Positions 1-5,329 of a DNA stretch of 8,736 nt are shown piece after piece. This DNA is from Nitrososphaerales archaeon TH1177 (GTDB taxonomy: Archaea > Thermoproteota > Nitrososphaeria > Nitrososphaerales > Nitrososphaeraceae): positions 1 through 8,736 of the forward strand of contig JAATVJ010000222.1 in the NCBI GenBank assembly GCA_014523515.1, written 5' to 3'. Below the pieces are notes generated by a model. That model was not told the DNA's origin. It worked only from the letters and a program-made list of their open reading frames with translations, and ran no database searches. Within the stretch, counting starts at the first letter, position 1. Every line of letters starts with the position of its first letter. Position numbers and translations under genes: made by a program.

Positions 1-115
1 ATGGACCATTATCTCCAAATAAAGTACCAAATGCTTCCTGTTGCATGAATGCTGTCATTATGGAAATAATGGCAAATGCCAATGAAATAGTGACAATCTT
101 ACTAATATTTTTCAT
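1..115 (-). CDS. Secreted protein, N-terminal part only (runs off the left edge)
   Basis: Reading leftward from the ATG at 115-113, the frame stays open for 38 codons to the window edge. It begins MKNISKIVTISLAFAIIS and continues IMTAFMQQEAFGTLFGDNGP. This is a Sec-type signal peptide: lysines at residues 2 and 6, a hydrophobic core at about 7-22, then a polar turn with likely cleavage near 'QQEAFG'. The 'AFGTLFG' stretch after the signal is, from my knowledge of the group, common in exported Nitrososphaeria proteins. A TATA-like element at 136-147 is centred about 26 nt upstream of the ATG, which fits a leaderless transcript and supports this start. The mature domain lies outside the window, so no function can be given. 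It diverges from the gene at 379. Confidence 0.75.
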   Translation of the reverse strand, partial: MKNISKIVTISLAFAIISIMTAFMQQEAFGTLFGDNGP

Positions 116-135
116 AGTAATTATTATTAGTGAAA

Positions 136-147
136 CTTATATTTAAA
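136..147 (-). promoter_or_regulatory. Putative TATA box of the leftward secreted-protein gene
   Basis: On the minus strand this reads TTTAAATATAAG. Its centre is about 26 nt from the ATG at 115, the usual archaeal TATA-to-start distance for a leaderless mRNA. The rest of 116-378 is very A+T-rich and holds no other recognisable feature apart from the promoter area of the next gene. Confidence 0.45.
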
Positions 148-378
148 TAAATTTCATTAAAGACTTTAAGTTTAGCCAGAGAATTTATTATTTAAAATAT
201 AATTTATAAAAATTTAATGAAAATTTAAATATTGTATAATTTTTATAGATGTTCTTTCAATGTTAAAAGAATTCATATTTTGTGTCTAAAATGTAATCAA
301 AATAAGCACAATTAATACTTTAAATAATAATAAAATTCCTTAATTATTAAAAATCTTTATACTTATTTATTGGAGATA

Positions 379-789
379 ATGTCTGGCAAAACTAATTCAA
401 CTGGAGATTATGACTATACAGGATATAACCTTAGAGGTAAAATTGTAACTGATAAAGATGGTAACTACGTATTGAATACTGTCTATCCTGTAAGAATACA
501 AGAAGGAGAAAATAATATAACTCTTCCTAGTCACATACATGTTATAGTTGGAGTTTCAGGTCAACCATTAATTACTACACAAGTATATTTCGAAGATGAA
601 CCCAAGGATTCTGGTTTAAAAGAATCATTAATAGTGAAACCAGTAACTGCTGCTAATGACACTAAAATAGCGCATTTTAATTTTGCAGTTGAAGATTATA
701 GAGGATTTGACATCAGCAAGGGGATTAGAGGCAACCCTACACTGGATATTCCATTTGCACAAGACAACAACAACAATAATAATAAATAA
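379..789 (+). CDS. Truncated intradiol ring-cleavage dioxygenase-like protein
   Basis: The 136-residue product matches the C-terminal half of the intradiol dioxygenase fold (catechol 1,2- and protocatechuate 3,4-dioxygenases). Visible family landmarks are GDYDY (residues 9-13; Y11 fits the first iron-ligand Tyr), LRGKIVTDKDGNYVLNT (18-34), the paired iron ligands in SHIH (H52, H54) and TTQVYF (66-71). Two key positions look lost. The second Tyr ligand, expected three residues after the Pro in YPVRI, is Ile40, and the Arg normally just before the HxH motif's Pro is Leu49. About 60-80 N-terminal residues of the family are absent, and the upstream DNA is stop-rich. The tail is Asn-rich. The ATG at 379 is preferred over an in-frame TTG at 370; GGAG lies just upstream and a TTTATA element at 356-361. 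An active dioxygenase is unlikely; a binding or structural role, or a decaying gene, is possible. Confidence 0.7.
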   Translation: MSGKTNSTGDYDYTGYNLRGKIVTDKDGNYVLNTVYPVRIQEGENNITLPSHIHVIVGVSGQPLITTQVYFEDEPKDSGLKESLIVKPVTAANDTKIAHFNFAVEDYRGFDISKGIRGNPTLDIPFAQDNNNNNNK

Positions 790-810
790 ATAATTTTTTT
801 TCTTTTTTAA
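790..810 (+). terminator. T-tract terminator after the dioxygenase-like gene
   Basis: Two T-runs, of eight and six, separated by one C, follow directly after the stop codon. Archaeal RNA polymerase terminates at such U-tracts without a required hairpin, so this is a plausible terminator for the gene at 379-789. Confidence 0.5.
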
Positions 811-828
811 CAAGAAGCATTACCAGAG

Positions 829-964
829 TTATTGTAAGATTCTAGCAATACCAAATCTTCTAGCTAACACCTCTTTGCTTAAAGAATACTACTTATCTAA
901 CTCCTTTAACATCATGAGGTTCCAATATGACTTTGACTTTATTATAATATTGACTTTTGATTTC
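829..964 (-). pseudogene. Decayed coding remnant in two frames
   Basis: On the minus strand two short open stretches read like protein but have no start codon and are split by stops. 964-896 encodes EIKSQYYNKVKVILEPHDVK followed by GVR and a stop. 888-832 encodes YSLSKEVLARRFGIARILQ and a stop, in a different frame. The second piece has the spacing of a helix-turn-helix ('SKEVLARRFGIARI'). Together they look like one gene broken by at least one frameshift and one stop. I do not recognise the family. The call rests on amino-acid texture alone and could be chance. Confidence 0.3.
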
Positions 965-1149
965 TTAAATTATAATTGTAGATAGATTAGTTAATTTTTT
1001 TTTAATAAAAGATTAGAATTTCAAAAATAACCAATGTAAAACAATTAATGAATTTTACTTGATAACTGAAAGGATTCATATCTGCTTGGTCCCTTGGTTA
1101 AAGGGGTTCAACAACTAAAATTAGATCTGTTAAAGACCATAGTGTAAAC
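965..1149. other. Intergenic DNA downstream of the coiled-coil gene
   Basis: I find no supported gene here. A small hairpin, CCCTT (1091-1095) with AAGGG (1101-1105), lies about 50 nt past the stop of the leftward gene at 1150. A T-run at 1003-1011 reads as an A-run on that strand, so it is not a terminator for it. Fragments of open frame on the minus strand are too short to call. Confidence 0.4.
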
Positions 1150-2088
1150 TTAATGTAGTATATTGTTTGTATTGATCTCTAATGCAATATCAGATAAAGT
1201 ATCTACTGTAATATCTGCAAGCCTTTCTTCATACGAAATAAGATAAAATCCAGAATCTGGATTTTCATTAGGATTTAGAATGTTGTTAATGAGATTCTCT
1301 TTTTCTGGATCTTGTTTCATTATTTTTAGAATTGACATGACAGCCAATTTAAAAAATTCTTTCTTTTGATTTAGAAAATCATTGATTTGTTCTTCTACTC
1401 TCTTTTTAAGAGTAACATATTCTTCACTATTATTTATGATATTTAGCAGCTCTCTTTTCTTATTTAACTCATCATCAGTTAATTGTAACATCTTATTCTT
1501 TGATTCAATCTTTGATAATAGTGAATTATACTCATTATTTAACTCACAATTTTTGCTTATCAGTAATTTATTGTCTGAAATGTAAAAGTCTCTCTCCTTT
1601 CGAAGATCTGGTAATTGATCTGAAATATCTTGGTATTCCTCTTTAATTTTTGGATAATCATTACTCATTTTAATTGTTTCAACTATTTCCTCTTTGCTTA
1701 TTCCATTCTCTTTCATGTAATCATAATAATCAATAAAATCTTGAAGTGAATCATTGTCAAACTCTTTGAATGTTTCTACAAGATGATGAAGGTTATTCAA
1801 AGACAAATATTTGAAATATAGGGATTGGGCTTCTTCTGGACTTAAGTCTAGTTTTATGGCTACTTCTATTGGACCTTTTCCTTTTTTAAAAAGTTGTAAT
1901 GCCTGAGCTGTATTTGATAATACTATTTTCCTTCTTTCCTTCTCTTCCAATTCACCATTTGCTCTTTTCAGAATATTGCTTATTTCTCTTGGAGACATTC
2001 GAAGCTCATGAGCTATATCTCTGTAAGTTTTACCCTCTTCTCGTAATTGTAAAACATACTTTTCTTTTTCTTTGACTGTTAGATGCAT
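1150..2088 (-). CDS. DNA-binding protein with two helix-turn-helix segments and a long coiled coil
   Basis: The 312-residue product is modular. An N-terminal helix-turn-helix spans about residues 4-42 (core TYRDIAHELRMSPREISNIL). A second similar segment is at about 60-97 (GPIEVAIKLDLSPEEAQSLY), and a helical linker at about 100-150 contains a third, weaker HTH-like stretch (NGISKEEIVETIKM). A charged coiled coil follows at about 155-245, then a short C-terminal domain. There is no signal peptide or membrane segment, so it should act in the cytoplasm on DNA, probably as a dimer or oligomer. Proteins of this build are often called hypothetical in Nitrososphaeria; I cannot name a family. It has its own TATA-like box (2115-2122), placing the ATG at 2088 near a leaderless start. 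It lies next to the palindrome at 2405-2512 and a helicase gene, so plasmid partition, replication initiation or repression are reasonable guesses, unproven. Confidence 0.75.
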   Translation of the reverse strand: MHLTVKEKEKYVLQLREEGKTYRDIAHELRMSPREISNILKRANGELEEKERRKIVLSNTAQALQLFKKGKGPIEVAIKLDLSPEEAQSLYFKYLSLNNLHHLVETFKEFDNDSLQDFIDYYDYMKENGISKEEIVETIKMSNDYPKIKEEYQDISDQLPDLRKERDFYISDNKLLISKNCELNNEYNSLLSKIESKNKMLQLTDDELNKKRELLNIINNSEEYVTLKKRVEEQINDFLNQKKEFFKLAVMSILKIMKQDPEKENLINNILNPNENPDSGFYLISYEERLADITVDTLSDIALEINTNNILH

Positions 2089-2404
2089 TTCATAATATTT
2101 CTATTTCAGTTGCGCTTATATTATTTTTTTATTGTTATCATTGTTTTCAATATGTTTTCACTGCTACCATAAAACTTTCATTGTACTCATCTACTTTCAT
2201 TCAAAATCCATTGAGCATAAAAATATGTAAGATATAACAAACAAAAAATTTTTAATTTTTCTTAAAAAGACATGTAAACTCGACTTAATATTGTTCTATT
2301 TGTATCCTTATAGACCGTTTACCTTTTAGTCTCAATATATGTACCTTTAATTGTAATACTTGATAGATCCGTCTGTATGAATTGAGCTAATACTGTTGTT
2401 CAAG
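2089..2404. other. Intergenic region between helicase operon and coiled-coil gene
   Basis: This stretch has no supported gene. It holds the TATA-like box at 2115-2122 near its left end and borders the large inverted repeat on its right. The 10 bases GTTGTTCAAG at 2395-2404 resemble the first half of the repeat arm, so an arm-like half-site may be duplicated next to it. A 17-codon minus-strand ORF (2147-2200, MKVDEYNESFMVAVKTY) lacks a convincing ribosome-binding site. Confidence 0.4.
2115..2122 (-). promoter_or_regulatory. Putative TATA box of the HTH/coiled-coil gene
   Basis: On the minus strand the site reads AATATAAG inside an A-rich stretch. Its centre is about 30 nt upstream of the ATG at 2088, which predicts transcription starting a few nucleotides before the start codon. 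It implies that the gene is expressed independently of the helicase operon. Confidence 0.45.
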
Positions 2405-2512
2405 GTTGTCTCAACTGTCTTAACTTATTTTTTATTATTATATTCTCTTACTACATTCTATTTTATGATTCAGAGATAATAATAGAATAATTGTTAAGAC
2501 AGTTGAGACAAC
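2405..2512. repeat. 108-bp near-palindrome with perfect 20-bp arms
   Basis: The left arm GTTGTCTCAACTGTCTTAAC (2405-2424) is the exact reverse complement of 2493-2512. Further inside, TATTATTAT (2433-2441) pairs with 2476-2484 and CTCT (2445-2448) with 2472-2475, leaving a loop of about 23 nt. Each arm also carries a 9-bp-spaced tandem (AGACAGTTG, AGACAACTA on the right). The last base of the right arm is the first base of the helicase TAG stop, so the structure would form in the 3' end of the helicase transcript. It may be a replication origin or partition site, a binding site for the adjacent HTH protein, a 3'-end or terminator structure, or a small terminal-inverted-repeat insertion. I see no target-site duplication, which weighs against the last. 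Confidence 0.85.
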
Positions 2513-3849
2513 TATGGATAAATATTGTTCTTTAATCTAATACCTATCCAATGATATTCTCTCTCTTCATTATTTACTCTCACTTGCTTGGCTACAAATC
2601 CATGATGTGACACCTCTCTACTAAATGATTGTTCAGATTCAATTACTTTCTCATTTTTAATACAGTATTCTTTATAATTTGCATAAACTTCCTTTTTGGA
2701 AGCTGTTTGATTAGGATCTAATTCTATACACTGATAAATAAAATCATTTATTGAATCAATCTTGTCGATGTATTTGTGATATATATCATCGAATGATTTA
2801 TTATATTGTATACCTGTTTGTAAAACTCTCGGTAATCGTTTAAGCAAAATTCCTAATAATATGGATAGCTCATCATCTGTAGTTAGTTTTTCTATTAAGT
2901 AAGGATCTGCGTTATCTTCTAGAAATTGATTAGGAAATTCCACTGCTAGTAGTCTAAAATACATAGCATCTGTCTCTTCCTCTATATTTGGAAAATTATT
3001 TGTTAGGAGGATAATTTTGGCATAATTACTAAATTTAAAAGGATGACCAAATTTTTTCTGAGCAGATATTTGATCACCTCCTGTTAATTTCTTTATAATA
3101 TCTGTATTTTTTATAGCATTTTTAGAAATATCGGCATCTATATTTATTAACTTGTAACACAATTCTGCCTTTGAAAATCTATCTGAAGTAAGGTCATGTA
3201 TACTTTGACTAGCTACATTTTCATTTCCCAAAAACTTTGATAAAAGCTGCATTAGCAGACTTTTACCGTTCCGTCCATTCCCTACACATATGAGCAACTT
3301 GTGAAATGGCATACCCCTCCACAAACAATAGGCAAAGAAATCTAAAACTGTATTAACATCATCTGATGGCATTACCTGATACATAAAATTTAGAATTTTA
3401 GAAGATAAAGGATCTTCTATCCATTCATAAAACGATACAATAGAATTTTTTTCATCTTTATAGCTAACAGGAATGTAATTCGTATGTAGAAAATCTGAAT
3501 GATGCTCTCTAATCTCTAATGTCTTTAAATTAATTGTGCAGTTTCTAAAGGTTACCCATTCAATATCTGAATCGAATTCTTTTCTATCTGTAAGTGTCCT
3601 TCTTATGATATGATTTTTTATCTCATTTACCTTCTTGGTATTTATAGACGGATCCATCAATTCTAATTCCTGTTCAATTATGGATTCCCCATTGTTAACA
3701 AATATTCCCTTCATTTTATCATAATAATATATTTCTCTAGTATCACTTAATGTCTTGAAAACATACGCATTTTCTAAATTAAAAATTAATCTCTGAATTT
3801 TATCATCTTTAACATTTTCAGAAGAAAAACTTACAAAGTCATAGGTCAA
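2512..3849 (-). CDS. D5-type SF3 replicative helicase without primase domain
   Basis: The 445-residue product has the order of the C-terminal part of phage/plasmid P4-type primase-helicases. A D5_N-like region spans about residues 25-150 (EIYYYDKMKGIFVNNGE). The SF3 AAA+ core follows: Walker A GNGRNGKS (190-197), Walker B LINIDAD (234-240), motif C ILLTNN (280-285) and a likely arginine finger, R299 in DAMYFRLL. A C-terminal winged-helix-like part (about 385-440) completes it. Such proteins form hexameric DNA helicases at element origins. The archaeo-eukaryotic primase domain usually fused at the N terminus is missing. The start is a TTG at 3849-3847 whose last two bases belong to the TGA stop of the preceding gene, indicating coupled translation. 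Homology-like sequence before the first internal ATG (residue 46) supports the TTG. It is the last gene of the leftward operon and ends in the inverted repeat. Confidence 0.88.
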   Translation of the reverse strand: MTYDFVSFSSENVKDDKIQRLIFNLENAYVFKTLSDTREIYYYDKMKGIFVNNGESIIEQELELMDPSINTKKVNEIKNHIIRRTLTDRKEFDSDIEWVTFRNCTINLKTLEIREHHSDFLHTNYIPVSYKDEKNSIVSFYEWIEDPLSSKILNFMYQVMPSDDVNTVLDFFAYCLWRGMPFHKLLICVGNGRNGKSLLMQLLSKFLGNENVASQSIHDLTSDRFSKAELCYKLINIDADISKNAIKNTDIIKKLTGGDQISAQKKFGHPFKFSNYAKIILLTNNFPNIEEETDAMYFRLLAVEFPNQFLEDNADPYLIEKLTTDDELSILLGILLKRLPRVLQTGIQYNKSFDDIYHKYIDKIDSINDFIYQCIELDPNQTASKKEVYANYKEYCIKNEKVIESEQSFSREVSHHGFVAKQVRVNNEEREYHWIGIRLKNNIYP

Positions 3850-4280
3850 GTTTCAATCATTCCTAGTATCCTTACTTTTAAATTTTGTCCTATACTAAAG
3901 TAACATATTCTAGGACATACTACTTCAAAAATTCTCAAACCTACTTTTTTTATGAGTATTTTTTGATAATATGGATGATATGTTTGCAATTCATTGAGAT
4001 GATTAGGATCAATATCCGACGTATCTATAGAGAAATATGGTATTGGAGAACCTACAATAATAGAAGGTACTAATTTTGTAGCTTGATCAAAATATTTTGA
4101 AACAGTTAGTATTCTATCGCCATTTTTATCTGGAATAATAATTTTAAGGTTAACCTCTTTACCTAGTCGGTCAGTTGGAATTTTAATTTTGCAAAGATCC
4201 AGGAAAATTGAATCTTCTAAGCCTGAGAGTGTATACCTAAAAACTTTATTAGTATCAGTAGGATATTTAGGAATAGTCAT
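3846..4280 (-). CDS. Unknown 144-residue protein coupled to the helicase
   Basis: I do not recognise this family. The protein is cytoplasmic-looking, with no signal or membrane segment, and rich in alternating hydrophobic residues that suggest beta strands (LKIIIPDKNGDRILTV, KILIKKVGLRIFEVV, QNLKVRILGMIE). A small beta-barrel such as an OB fold is conceivable but not shown. There are three cysteines (C30 in LCKIK, two in CPRIC) and no obvious catalytic motif; the DTSDID acidic patch alone does not make it a primase. A GGAG ribosome-binding site at 4293-4290 is 9 nt before the ATG, supporting the start. It overlaps the helicase start by four bases, and the frame-broken ORF upstream overlaps its own start. 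Strict coupling to a helicase that lacks a primase makes a replication accessory role (ssDNA binding, loader, primer factor) the leading guess. Confidence 0.7.
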   Translation of the reverse strand: MTIPKYPTDTNKVFRYTLSGLEDSIFLDLCKIKIPTDRLGKEVNLKIIIPDKNGDRILTVSKYFDQATKLVPSIIVGSPIPYFSIDTSDIDPNHLNELQTYHPYYQKILIKKVGLRIFEVVCPRICYFSIGQNLKVRILGMIET

Positions 4281-4385
4281 AAAATTCTTCTCCAGGATTG
4301 AATGACTTACAGATGTTAGAGAGAGCGGGCAAACTTTCTTCTAACACCTCGTCATCCTTTTTTTAATGAAATTCCTTTTAATCAT
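4267..4385 (-). pseudogene. Small ORF broken at a run of seven A's, or read by -1 frameshifting
   Basis: A strong archaeal ribosome-binding site, AGGTGA (4400-4395), lies 9 nt before an ATG at 4385. The frame from it gives only 13 residues (MIKRNFIKKRMTRC). The -1 frame, entered at the A-run (4364-4358), continues KKDDEVLEESLPALSNICKS then FNPGEEFYDYS and stops at 4267, inside the 144-residue gene. One extra A, or a -1 slip on the A-run, would give a single 39-residue acidic protein. The ribosome-binding site, the position between AbrB-like and helicase-linked genes and the overlapping stop/start all look like a real operon member. Whether it is inactivated, recoded or a sequencing error cannot be told here. 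The family is unknown. Confidence 0.45.
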
Positions 4386-4394
4386 AGAAATTAT

Positions 4395-4400
4395 TCACCT
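4395..4400 (-). promoter_or_regulatory. Strong Shine-Dalgarno for the small frame-broken ORF
   Basis: AGGTGA on the minus strand matches the anti-SD at the archaeal 16S 3' end and is 9 nt from the ATG at 4385. It overlaps no other gene start; it begins just after the AbrB-like stop codon. It is the main evidence that translation is meant to start at 4385. Confidence 0.6.
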
Positions 4401-4401
4401 T

Positions 4402-4578
4402 TTATTTTAGTTTCAAAACTTTCATAATAATGGCGTCATCGACAGCTTCTTGAGATAAATAAGTTGAATCATCTATATTCAATACTTTTATTATTTTTGG
4501 ATCTAATGTAACTACTGATGAAGTTCCTACTCTATGAACTTTTTTAATGACTTTATTTTGTTTAATATTTTGTAACAT
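4402..4578 (-). CDS. AbrB/SpoVT-like DNA-binding protein, 58 residues
   Basis: The product has the swapped-hairpin AbrB pattern: VIKKVHRVGTSSVVTLDPKI (residues 10-29), then KVLNIDDSTYL and a closing strand DDAIIMKVLKL (47-57). In this family the small domain dimerises and binds DNA, as in archaeal regulators and antitoxins. It is the length of a bare AbrB domain. There is no toxin gene next to it, so a regulator of the element is more likely than an antitoxin. The ATG at 4578 is favoured because a TATA-like ACATATATGT (4601-4610) is centred 27 nt upstream, giving a leaderless mRNA. It is the first gene of the leftward operon and is divergent from the winged-helix regulator. Confidence 0.72.
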   Translation of the reverse strand: MLQNIKQNKVIKKVHRVGTSSVVTLDPKIIKVLNIDDSTYLSQEAVDDAIIMKVLKLK

Positions 4579-4675
4579 TGCAAGTATTAAATACTATCTT
4601 ACATATATGTCTAATCTTTGATAACATATGTTGTACTAAATTTATATGTGGTACCACATCAAAAAAGTATACCAC
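4579..4675. promoter_or_regulatory. Divergent control region with TATA boxes and palindromes
   Basis: Leftward promoter: TATA-like ACATATATGT (4601-4610), then palindrome AGTATTAAATACT (4583-4595, central mismatch) between it and the AbrB-like ATG. Rightward promoter: TATA-like TTTATATG (4641-4648) overlapping the perfect 14-bp palindrome ATGTGGTACCACAT (4646-4659), with another copy of the half-site, ACCACAT, at 4671-4677. Midway is AACATATGTT (4623-4632). Archaeal repressors often bind between the TATA box and the start site, which is where these palindromes sit. Single 10-bp palindromes are expected by chance in A+T-rich DNA; the clustering and placement, plus the G+C-containing 14-mer, are what carry the call. 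Confidence 0.55.
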
Positions 4676-5329
4676 ATGCAACAACGTTTAGTAATGTCAG
4701 ATCTACAAAATAGTATTCTAAAATTTATAATTTTAAATGAATCTGTAGATTATCAAATGATTTCTAAAGAAATTGGAAGAGATAGAACTACTATTTATCA
4801 CAGCATAGAATCATTAACCAAAAAAAAATTTGTTAATTATGAAAAAATTAATCCTAAACACAAAAAAAGTAAACTACTTTTTAGACCTACGATTAAAGGT
4901 ACAATATACGGCATAGGTTTTTCGAATATCAAGCTTGATGATATAAAAAATAAACCTCTTAATTTAGATGAATTAAAAATATATGAAACATACATAAAAA
5001 ATCTTTCAAAACAAAAAGAATTGTGGAATAATCTTGCTAAAATGATATCTCAAGGATTAATAAAAAATAATCTATTTGATAATGAAGGAAACCTCAATGT
5101 ATCTAAACCATATGAATTAAATAAGAAAATGCTAAAATTATTTTTGCTTAATGATCTTTTGGATAAAAATTTTGATATAGAAAATTTATTCGCTCCAAAT
5201 CTAACGGGAATTGATCTTATCAAAGATATAGCAAATCCTGAAGGATTAATACCACTAAAAAAAATTTTAATTAAATTAAGAAATAATTTACAGCAAACTA
5301 TTGAGTTAATATCCAAAACTATCTCATGA
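4676..5329 (+). CDS. Winged-helix transcriptional regulator of the element
   Basis: The 217-residue product starts MQQRLVMSDLQNSILKFII and carries a winged helix at about residues 7-75: DYQMISKEIGRDRTTIYHSI holds helices 2 and 3, and the wing is KKFVNYEKINPKHKKSKLLF. The rest (about 85-217) is helical with no known motif and may dimerise or sense a signal. I start it at the ATG at 4676 rather than the in-frame ATG at 4646, because the earlier codon is inside the TATA box/palindrome. The TATA at 4641-4648 predicts transcription beginning near 4671-4676, giving a leaderless mRNA; the ATG at 4694 is a second option. The palindrome at 4646-4659 is then a likely autorepression site. Its stop overlaps the integrase stop (convergent). 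It probably acts as the switch controlling the operon on the left. Confidence 0.78.
   Translation: MQQRLVMSDLQNSILKFIILNESVDYQMISKEIGRDRTTIYHSIESLTKKKFVNYEKINPKHKKSKLLFRPTIKGTIYGIGFSNIKLDDIKNKPLNLDELKIYETYIKNLSKQKELWNNLAKMISQGLIKNNLFDNEGNLNVSKPYELNKKMLKLFLLNDLLDKNFDIENLFAPNLTGIDLIKDIANPEGLIPLKKILIKLRNNLQQTIELISKTIS

Noticed and set aside
628..813. 61-codon minus-strand frame opposite the dioxygenase-like gene
   Set aside because: It mirrors the Asn codon repeat and T-tract of the plus strand and has the low-complexity look of a shadow frame.
1104..1112. GGGTTCAAC, resembling the T arm of tRNA-Lys, as the second attachment copy
   Set aside because: It is in the opposite orientation to the tRNA relative to an integrated element and matches only about nine bases common to all T arms; flanking bases do not match.
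2405..2512. Palindrome as a MITE or insertion-sequence remnant
   Set aside because: No target-site duplication is visible beside the arms and no transposase-like sequence lies between them; kept only as a minor alternative.
3885..4073. Plus-strand frame inside the 144-residue gene, and similar frames at 1382-1585, 5050-5337 and 7286-7474
   Set aside because: All lie opposite well-supported genes, have low-complexity or aromatic-rich composition and no start signals; they are shadows.
4325..4330. GCGGGC, matching the tRNA 3' flank at 6664-6669, as an attachment repeat
   Set aside because: Only six bases long, in the middle of the operon, with no extended match.
4402..4578. AbrB-like protein as an antitoxin of a toxin-antitoxin pair
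   Set aside because: No PIN, MazF or other toxin-like gene is adjacent; the neighbours are a small broken ORF and replication-linked genes.
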